In this document: in pieces, positions 25,370 through 31,839 of the stretch
How positions within the stretch are numbered: position 1 is the stretch's first letter
How the letters are laid out: every line of letters starts with the position of its first letter
Assembly (NCBI RefSeq): GCF_019061145.1
Contig: NZ_JAHQZS010000002.1
Coordinates: forward strand, 62,001-126,000
Origin: Anianabacter salinae
Lineage (GTDB): Bacteria > Pseudomonadota > Alphaproteobacteria > Rhodobacterales > Rhodobacteraceae
Length of the DNA: 64,000 nt
Direction: 5' to 3'
Notes under the pieces: model-generated
The model's database searches: none
Seen by the model: the letters and a program-made list of their open reading frames with translations, nothing else
Told to the model about the DNA's origin: nothing
Translations under genes and position numbers: made by a program

Positions 25370-26191
25370 GTGGGTGAGAAGAGGCGGCGACTAGATCGCT
25401 TCAAGGATTCTAATCCATTCTGTTGTTTCTGTGGGGGTGCTCACCCCACAGAAACAATTGAGCACGCTCCACCAAAGGCAATGTTCTTAGAGGCCAGACG
25501 TGCGTCTGGATTAGAAGTACCAGCATGCCGCCACTGTAACCAACGTTTCTCGGGGTTCGACGCGTTCTTCGCGCTAATTGTTTTAACCATGGCGAGTGGT
25601 TCGCACGTCCAGTTTGAGAAAAGACTGCATGGATTGGTTGGCTCGGCATTAAGGCGGTTTCCGACCTCCGTTTACGAAATCGTAAACAATGCGCGCAAAG
25701 TCTGGATACGAGAGGGCAATCTTCTTGTCCCCAAGGTGCACATCAAATTCGAGAATAGGGAGATTCCCTTCTGTATATCGTTTGTGAGTGCGCGAATTGC
25801 AGTGGCAATCATGTACAAGTCTGCTGGCTTGGTCCTAAAAACTGGCACAAGGATGAGAGTTAGGTGGCAAACAAACATTCAGCCATTTGACGAGATTTTC
25901 TTTGAGAGATTTCTGCGAACGTTACCGGATTATGTCTCCCTTTCACAGGGTGCTTGGAAACAATCCGATCAATTTGAGAGCAGATTCTTAGTTGATGAGA
26001 TCAAGCATGCTGGGGTTTTCGCCCTAAATTTTCACCGCACCGTTCAGGCAATTGTCATTGTTAACTTTGAAGAAGACGATTTTGAGGGGGATGAAGCTTG
26101 GCTGACGTTTCAAGTGGACGGTGAGGGCTTGACTCCAGTCGGCGGCTCGTTTCCACCGGACATATGGGTTTCACCGAGAGAGAAAAAATGA
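25370..26191 (+). CDS. HNH-endonuclease-like zinc-finger protein inserted in the purine operon
   Basis: This is a 273-residue protein if it starts at GTG 25370, the likeliest start (no good ribosome binding site; the frame runs back into purC). The N-terminus has paired CxxC zinc motifs: CCFCGG near residue 15 and PACRHCN near residue 50, with IEHAPPKAMF between, as in HNH nucleases whose metal-binding His follows EH.xPK. The remaining ~200 residues are an unrecognised domain. The whole gene is visibly AT-richer, with different codon use (many A/T third positions) from all neighbours, so it was probably acquired by horizontal transfer. Its stop overlaps the purS ATG (ATGA), so it is translated as part of the operon. 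Nuclease or defence activity is inferred only. Confidence 0.72.
   Translation: MGEKRRRLDRFKDSNPFCCFCGGAHPTETIEHAPPKAMFLEARRASGLEVPACRHCNQRFSGFDAFFALIVLTMASGSHVQFEKRLHGLVGSALRRFPTSVYEIVNNARKVWIREGNLLVPKVHIKFENREIPFCISFVSARIAVAIMYKSAGLVLKTGTRMRVRWQTNIQPFDEIFFERFLRTLPDYVSLSQGAWKQSDQFESRFLVDEIKHAGVFALNFHRTVQAIVIVNFEEDDFEGDEAWLTFQVDGEGLTPVGGSFPPDIWVSPREKK
25423..25457 (+). repeat. perfect 14-bp inverted repeat inside the HNH-like gene
   Basis: TTGTTTCTGTGGGG (25423-25436) and CCCCACAGAAACAA (25444-25457) are exact inverse complements with a 7-nt loop. The repeat lies about 53 bp into the HNH-like gene, across the codons of its first CxxC motif. It would form a strong mRNA hairpin close to the translation start. 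Confidence 0.85.
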
Positions 26192-26418
26192 AGGCACGCG
26201 TCACCGTCATGCTGAAAAGCGGTGTTCTTGACCCCCAGGGCGAGGCCGTGCGCCACGCGCTTGGCGCCTTGGGGTTTTCCGGTGTTCAGGGCGTCCGGCA
26301 GGGCAAGGTGATCGAGCTTGATCTTGCGGACGGCACGACCGAAGCGCAGGTCGGCGAGATGTGCGAAAAGCTGCTCGCGAACACGGTCATCGAAAGCTAC
26401 CGCGTCGAGGTTCTGTAG
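26188..26418 (+). CDS. purS: phosphoribosylformylglycinamidine synthase subunit PurS
   Basis: PurS is the small structural subunit of the PurLQS FGAM synthetase and bridges PurL and PurQ. The 76-residue protein shows KARVTVMLKSGVLDPQGEAV, then GFSGVQGVRQGKVIELDL and the C-terminal NTVIESYRVEVL. Its start codon overlaps the HNH-like stop. An AGAGAG stretch a few bases upstream lies within the end of the HNH-like gene, so PurS synthesis is now coupled to translation of that gene. Confidence 0.96.
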   Translation: MKARVTVMLKSGVLDPQGEAVRHALGALGFSGVQGVRQGKVIELDLADGTTEAQVGEMCEKLLANTVIESYRVEVL

Positions 26419-26421
26419 CCC

Positions 26422-27459
26422 ATGCGCGCCGCCGTCCTGAGGGCCTATAACGAAGACCTGTCCATCGAGGACGTGGCGATGCCCGTCTGTCCCGAGGATG
26501 GCGTCGTCCTCAAGGTGCTGGCCTGCGGGATCTGCCGGTCGGACTGGCACGGCTGGGTGGGCGAGCATCCGCGCGTCAAGCCGGGGCAGATCGGCGGCCA
26601 TGAATACTGCGGCGAGGTGATCGAGGCCGGACCATCCGCCACCTTCGCCGTCGGCGACCGGGTGATCGCGCCGTTCATCCTGGCCTGCGGGTCTTGCCCC
26701 GCCTGCCAGTCGGGCGCGCAGAACACCTGTTCCGACCAGCGCCTGCCGGGGTTCATCGAGCCGGGCGCCTTTGCCGAATACGTCGCCGTGCCGCGCGACC
26801 ACAACCTTGCGCTTTTGCCCGAAGGCATGTCGCCCGCGCTGGCGGCGGGGCTTGGGTGCCGCGTCACGACGGCCTGGCACGCGCTGACGGGCCGCGCGGC
26901 GCTGCAGGCGGGTGAATGGCTTGCGGTGCACGGCACCGGCGGCATCGGGCTGTCCTGCCTGATCCTTGGCCGCGCGCTGGGCGCGCGGGTGATCGTCGTC
27001 GATATCGTGCCCGAAAAGCTGGATCATGCGCTGGCGCTGGGCGCCGAGGCGGCGGTCGATGCGCGGCAGGGCGGCACTGCCGAGGCGATCCGCGAGATCA
27101 CTGGCGGCGGCGCGCATGTCTCGGTCGAGGCGCTGGGCATCCCCGTGACCACAAACGCGTCCATCGAGTGCCTGCGCCCGCTGGGGCGTCATGTGCAGGT
27201 CGGCATGCCCGTGGGACATACAGCGCACATGGAAATCAACATGAACGCCGTCTACATGAGCAACCTTGCCCTTTACGGCACGCGCGGGATGCCGTCGTGG
27301 CGCTATCCGTCGCTGCTGTCGCTGATCGCGTCGGGCCGGGTCGATGTCTCGCCGCTGATCGCGCGCGAGGTGGCGCTGTCGGACGTGTCGGCAGAACTGC
27401 GCGCGTTCAACGGACCGACTGCGCCCGGTGTGGCCGTCGTCACCGATTTCACCAGGTAG
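26422..27459 (+). CDS. zinc-dependent medium-chain alcohol dehydrogenase
   Basis: This 345-residue MDR dehydrogenase has the catalytic zinc site in ACGICRSDWHG (Cys38) and GGHEYCG. Structural zinc cysteines occur in CGSCPACQSGAQNTC. The nucleotide-binding Rossmann motif is GTGGIGLSCLI with VVDIVPEKLDHA after it. It oxidises an unknown alcohol with NAD(P). It lies 3 bp after purS and 12 bp before purQ, so it is co-transcribed with purine genes although it has no known step in that pathway. Its base composition matches the neighbours, so unlike the HNH gene it looks like a long-standing resident. Confidence 0.87.
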   Translation: MRAAVLRAYNEDLSIEDVAMPVCPEDGVVLKVLACGICRSDWHGWVGEHPRVKPGQIGGHEYCGEVIEAGPSATFAVGDRVIAPFILACGSCPACQSGAQNTCSDQRLPGFIEPGAFAEYVAVPRDHNLALLPEGMSPALAAGLGCRVTTAWHALTGRAALQAGEWLAVHGTGGIGLSCLILGRALGARVIVVDIVPEKLDHALALGAEAAVDARQGGTAEAIREITGGGAHVSVEALGIPVTTNASIECLRPLGRHVQVGMPVGHTAHMEINMNAVYMSNLALYGTRGMPSWRYPSLLSLIASGRVDVSPLIAREVALSDVSAELRAFNGPTAPGVAVVTDFTR

Positions 27460-27471
27460 GAGGCCAGTCCG

Positions 27472-28140
27472 ATGCGCGCTGCCGTTCTCGTGTTTCCCGG
27501 GTCCAACTGCGACCGCGATCTTGCCGTCGCCCTGCGCGGCGCGGGCGCCGAGGTCACGATGGTCTGGCACAAGGACACCGCCTTGCCGCAGGGCACGGAC
27601 CTTGTGGCGATCCCCGGCGGGTTCTCGTTCGGCGACTATCTGCGCTGCGGCGCCATCGCGGCCCGCGCGCCGATCTTCGATGCGGTGCGCCGCTTTGCCG
27701 AAGGCGGCGGCCACGTCATCGGCATCTGCAACGGGTTTCAGGTGCTGCTCGAGGCTGGGCTTCTGCCGGGCGCGCTGATGCGCAACGCGGGCCTCAAGTT
27801 CATCTGCAAGCCGCTGGCGCTGACCGTCGAGACGGCAGAGAGCGTCTATACCGCCGCTTACGGGGCGGGCGCGCAGGTCGTGTTCCCGGTCGCCCATCAC
27901 GACGGCAACTACCAGGCGGATGCCGAAACGCTGGCCCGGATCGAGGGCGAGGGGCGCGTCGCGTTCCGCTATGTCGACACCCCGAACGGGTCGGCGAACG
28001 GGATCGCGGGCATCCTGAGCGCAAATCGCAGGGTGCTGGGCCTGATGCCCCATCCCGAGCGGGCGGCGGACCCTGCACAGGGTATGACGGACGGATCGGC
28101 GCTTTTCCGCGCGCTTGCCGGTGCGTTCGAGACGGCCTGA
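27472..28140 (+). CDS. purQ: phosphoribosylformylglycinamidine synthase subunit PurQ
   Basis: PurQ is the glutaminase subunit of FGAM synthetase. The 222-residue class I glutamine amidotransferase has the nucleophile Cys86 in GICNGFQVL, and His/Glu in GLMPHPERA near the C-terminus; [10 protein letters not shown] and [12 protein letters not shown] are also conserved. AGGAGG lies about 10 bp ahead of the ATG, beginning inside the dehydrogenase stop. The purL gene is not in this window. Confidence 0.97.
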   Translation: MRAAVLVFPGSNCDRDLAVALRGAGAEVTMVWHKDTALPQGTDLVAIPGGFSFGDYLRCGAIAARAPIFDAVRRFAEGGGHVIGICNGFQVLLEAGLLPGALMRNAGLKFICKPLALTVETAESVYTAAYGAGAQVVFPVAHHDGNYQADAETLARIEGEGRVAFRYVDTPNGSANGIAGILSANRRVLGLMPHPERAADPAQGMTDGSALFRALAGAFETA

Positions 28141-28177
28141 GCTTGAGGCGCGGCCCCACCGCGCGTAAATTCAATCC

Positions 28178-29938
28178 ATGTCGGATCAGGACACCCCTGC
28201 CGCAGGCCAGCCCGCACAACGGCTGAGCTGGCGCACCCGGATCGGCGTCGTCGCCTTCGTGGCGGTGGCGATCGCGGTCGTGTGGGTGACAAACGCCATC
28301 CTGACCGAACGCTATACCGCCTCGACCAAGACCCGCGCCGAGGTGCGCCAGGCGCTCTATGTCGGCAATCTCATCAGCGAGCTGCAGCGCAACTCGGTGG
28401 TGCCGCTCTTGCTGTCGCGCGACCCGGCGCTGATCAACGCGCTCAATTCGGGCGACTTCAGCCAGACCTCGCAGCGGCTGATCCAGTATCTCGAGGAAAT
28501 CGGCGCGGCGTCCTTTTCGCTTCACGACGCATCGGGACGCATCGTGGCGGCGACCGACCGGTCGCAACTGGGCACGCTGAATCGCCAAAGGCCTTTCTTC
28601 GTGGACGCGTTGCGGTCTTCGGACACCGTGTTCACCACCTACCAGAACGACAGCGGCGGTTTCGAATTCGCCTATTCGCGGCGGGTGCAGGACGGCGGGC
28701 AGCTGCTGGGCGTGATCGTGGTCAAGGTCGATTTGCGCAAGTTCGAGCAAAGCTGGGCCGGGATTGCGGATGCCGTCCTGCTGACCAACAGCGAGGGGCG
28801 GATCATCCTTGCGACAGAGCCGCGCTGGCGCGGGCTGACCGTTGACGAGGCTCTCGAGGCGCGCTCGGCGCCGTCGGCGATCCTGCGCGCGATCCAGGCC
28901 ACCGCCGACTGGACGGCGCTGCCGGCGGACGCGTTCTTTACCGGCGAGGCGCTCATGCGGCTGGAATCGCGGGTGCCGTTCCAGGGCTGGCGCATGGTGT
29001 CATTCACCACCTACGCCAGCGTGCGAGAGCGGGTGAACAGCGTCCTTGCGCTCGAAATCATGGGCTTCGCGATCCTTCTGGCGGGCTGGTTCTTCCTGAC
29101 ATCGCGCCGCGCGCTGTCGCGGCTGAGCTTTTTCCAGCGGGAATCCGCCGAACTGCGCAAGCTGAACGCGGCGCTCCAGCGCGAGATCGCCGAGCGTGAG
29201 CGGGTGGAAAAGAACCTCGAAGTGGCCGAGCAGACGCTGGCGCAATCGTCGAAACTGGCGGCGCTTGGTGAGATGTCGGCGGCGGTCAGTCACGAGTTGA
29301 ACCAGCCGCTGGCGGCGATGAAGACCTATCTGGCGGGCGCCAAGCTGCTGCTGCAGCGCCGCCGCCCCGACGAGGCGCTGTCATCGTTCCAGCGTATCGA
29401 CGATCTGATTGAGCGCATGGGCGCGATCACCCGGCAGCTGAAATCCTATGCCCGCAAGGGCGGGGACGCGCTGGAAGAGGTGGACGCGCGCGACTGCGTG
29501 TCCTCGGCGCTGTCGATGATGGAGCCACAGCTCAAGGCCCGAAAGGTTTCGATCAACCGCTCGCTCCCGCGCGAGCCGGTGATGGTCCTTGTCGACCGGC
29601 TGCGCTTTGAACAGGTGCTAATCAACCTGTTCCGCAATGCGTTGGACGCGATCCGCGATGTGGACGATCCGCAGATCGACATCCTGCTGACGGCCGGGGC
29701 CAACGCGGTCGTGACCGTGCGCGACAACGGCCACGGGATCGAAGACCTCGTATCCCTGTTCGAGCCGTTCTACACCACCAAGCAGCCCGGCGACGGCGTC
29801 GGGCTGGGGCTTGCGATCTCGTCGGGGATCGTCACCGACCTTGGCGGTCGTCTGACCGCGCGGAACGGACGCAAGGGCGGCGCCGTTTTCGAGGTGGAGC
29901 TTCCGCGACTGAACCGTGAGCTTGAAGCGGCCGAATAG
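28178..29938 (+). CDS. dctB: DctB-type sensor histidine kinase
   Basis: This is a 586-residue membrane histidine kinase. Two membrane segments (residues ~26-42 and ~291-310) enclose a periplasmic double-PDC sensor of about 250 residues. A coiled coil (LREIAERERVEKNLE region) leads to the dimerisation domain with phospho-acceptor His372 in AAVSHELNQPLAA. ATP-binding boxes N (NLFRNALDAI), G1 (DNGHGIED) and G2 (GVGLGLAIS) are clear. DctB senses C4-dicarboxylates and phosphorylates DctD, encoded 30 bp downstream. No dicarboxylate transporter gene is in the window, so the ligand assignment rests on family resemblance. Confidence 0.88.
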   Translation: MSDQDTPAAGQPAQRLSWRTRIGVVAFVAVAIAVVWVTNAILTERYTASTKTRAEVRQALYVGNLISELQRNSVVPLLLSRDPALINALNSGDFSQTSQRLIQYLEEIGAASFSLHDASGRIVAATDRSQLGTLNRQRPFFVDALRSSDTVFTTYQNDSGGFEFAYSRRVQDGGQLLGVIVVKVDLRKFEQSWAGIADAVLLTNSEGRIILATEPRWRGLTVDEALEARSAPSAILRAIQATADWTALPADAFFTGEALMRLESRVPFQGWRMVSFTTYASVRERVNSVLALEIMGFAILLAGWFFLTSRRALSRLSFFQRESAELRKLNAALQREIAERERVEKNLEVAEQTLAQSSKLAALGEMSAAVSHELNQPLAAMKTYLAGAKLLLQRRRPDEALSSFQRIDDLIERMGAITRQLKSYARKGGDALEEVDARDCVSSALSMMEPQLKARKVSINRSLPREPVMVLVDRLRFEQVLINLFRNALDAIRDVDDPQIDILLTAGANAVVTVRDNGHGIEDLVSLFEPFYTTKQPGDGVGLGLAISSGIVTDLGGRLTARNGRKGGAVFEVELPRLNRELEAAE

Positions 29939-29968
29939 GCGCAACCGTTGTGAATGAGGACAGGCCAG

Positions 29969-31294
29969 ATGGCACAAGCCATGAAAATCGCGATCGTCGA
30001 TGACGAAAAGGACATGCGGCAGTCGATCGGCCAATGGCTGAGCCTGTCGGGCTTCGAGACCGAGACCTTTCCGGGGGCCGAGGATGCGCTGAAGGCCGTG
30101 GGCGCCGATTATCCCGGCATCGTGATCTCGGACATCAAAATGCCCGGCATGGACGGCATGGCGTTCCTGAAAAAGCTGATGAGCCAGGATTCGTCGCTTC
30201 CGGTCATCATGATAACCGGTCACGGCGATGTGCCGATGGCGGTCGAGGCGATGCGCGTGGGCGCGTTCGACTTCCTCGAAAAGCCGTTCAATCCCGCCAA
30301 GATGACCGAGATGGTCAAGACCGCGACCCAGCGGCGGCGCATCGCTCTCGACAACCGGGCGCTGCGGCGCGAGTTGTCGGACGGGTCCACCCTGATGAAA
30401 AAGCTGATCGGCACCTCGCCGGTGATGGACCGCCTGCGCGAGGATATCCTCGATCTCGGCCAGTCCGACGCGCATGTCCTGATCGACGGCGAGACGGGCA
30501 CCGGCAAGACGCTGGTGGCCCATGCGCTGCACGCGGTGGGCGCCAAGGCAGGGCGCAAGTTCGTGCTTCTGTCCTGCGCCGCCCACGGAGAGGACGAGCT
30601 GTCGCGCAAGCTGTTCGGCCCGCTCGAGGACGGTCTGCACGCGCTGGAGGACGCGCGCGGCGGCACCGTCGTGCTGGAGGACATCGAGGCGTTGCCAGAG
30701 GCGCTTCAGGCCAAGCTGCTGACCTGGATCAACGACCAGGGCACCCCGCCCGAGACGCGGATCATCGCGATTTCCAACCTGCAGGAGCAGGGCAAGACCT
30801 GCGAGGACCGGCTGCGCCCCGATCTCTATTACCGGCTTGCGACGATGAAGATCACGGTCCCGCCGCTGCGTTCGCGCGGCGAGGATACGCTGACGCTGTT
30901 CACCCATTTCGGTGACATCTTTGCCGACGAATACGGCTGCGACGCCCCCAAGGTCGCCGCGCAAGAGGCCGCACAACTGCTGCAGGCACCCTGGCCGGGG
31001 AACATCCGCCAGCTCATCAACGTGGCCGAACGCGCCGTGCTGCAAAGCCGCCGGGGTTCGGGCACCATCGCGTCGCTGTTGATGGAAGGCGGCGACGACG
31101 TGCAGCCGGTGATGACGACCGAAGGCAAGCCGCTCAAGGAATACGTCGAGGCGTTCGAGCGGATGCTGATCGACAACACGATGCGCCGCCACAAGGGGTC
31201 CATCGTGGCGGTAATGGATGAATTGTGCCTGCCGCGCCGGACCCTGAACGAGAAGATGGCCAAGTATAACCTGCAGCGCTCTGATTATCTGTAG
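29969..31294 (+). CDS. dctD: DctD-type response regulator (NtrC family) lacking GAFTGA
   Basis: This 441-residue protein has a receiver domain (phospho-acceptor Asp55 in IVISDIKMPG), an AAA+ domain with Walker A GETGTGKT, and a Fis-type helix-turn-helix at the C-terminus (LCLPRRTLNEKM). The sigma-54 contact motif GAFTGA is absent: where it should be the sequence reads LFGPLEDGLHALED. The Walker B is also altered (VVLEDIEAL instead of LFLDEIE). Regulators without GAFTGA, such as Rhodobacter capsulatus NtrC, work without sigma-54. The start at 29969 is used because MAQAMKIAIVDDE is the usual beginning; an in-frame ATG lies 15 bp upstream. Confidence 0.88.
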   Translation: MAQAMKIAIVDDEKDMRQSIGQWLSLSGFETETFPGAEDALKAVGADYPGIVISDIKMPGMDGMAFLKKLMSQDSSLPVIMITGHGDVPMAVEAMRVGAFDFLEKPFNPAKMTEMVKTATQRRRIALDNRALRRELSDGSTLMKKLIGTSPVMDRLREDILDLGQSDAHVLIDGETGTGKTLVAHALHAVGAKAGRKFVLLSCAAHGEDELSRKLFGPLEDGLHALEDARGGTVVLEDIEALPEALQAKLLTWINDQGTPPETRIIAISNLQEQGKTCEDRLRPDLYYRLATMKITVPPLRSRGEDTLTLFTHFGDIFADEYGCDAPKVAAQEAAQLLQAPWPGNIRQLINVAERAVLQSRRGSGTIASLLMEGGDDVQPVMTTEGKPLKEYVEAFERMLIDNTMRRHKGSIVAVMDELCLPRRTLNEKMAKYNLQRSDYL

Positions 31295-31839
31295 GGGGCG
31301 GCACCCGACCATACGCAATGACGCCTCGCCGCGATTGGTGCCGAATCGGCGTCTTTCGTGGCGCAACGGAAGAACTGGGCCGGTTGGGGAAACAAAAAAC
31401 AGCCGGTTCCGCGCGGTGGCCGCCTGTCGACTTGGGGGCATTTTCAGCATTGTCATTGGACGCTCATGGCGCGTATGGTCTGACTTACGGGTCCACGACA
31501 TGACGGTCGAGGCCCACGGATTTCCCTGAACGTGGGGCATCGCGGCGCGGCCCAAGGGTCGCCCTGCGCCCATGATCAGACCGGAAAGCGGCCCCAAGGG
31601 GCCGACGCTTTGCCCGAACCGCACCCAATCGCGGACCGGGCTCCCCGAACGGGCGGTGCCTCGATGCATCGCCGGAGAAGAAACGCGATGAGGCTGCGAG
31701 GCGACATCAGGACCGACAGGCAGGCCGTATCCCGGCCCGCGACGGCCCGCGCCCCCCGTGCCCACGCCCAAGCAAAACACCTCACAGACTGGCTCGCGCC
31801 CCCGGGTGACGGGTCTGATCTGGTGTGGTCAAGGATACA
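31295..31839 (+). other. 545-bp gap: dctD terminator, candidate rne promoter and long leader
   Basis: No credible protein gene is seen here. GACGCC (31320-31325) and GGCGTC (31348-31353) with an inner CGATT/AATCG stem then TTT form a likely dctD terminator. TTGTCA (31450-31455), an 18-bp spacer and TATGGT (31474-31479) form a candidate promoter, which would give rne a leader of about 350 nt. A hairpin pairs GGCCCC (31590-31595) with GGGGCC (31598-31603), extended by AAAGC/GCTTT, inside that leader. Confidence 0.5.

Noticed and set aside
29618-31780. 720-codon open frame on the minus strand opposite dctB/dctD
   Set aside because: It lies antisense to a well-supported two-component pair, has no recognisable domains, and long shadow frames are expected in high-GC coding DNA.
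31318-31839. short open frames in the gap before rne as genes
   Set aside because: None has a ribosome binding site or a protein-like composition; the region is better explained as terminator plus leader.
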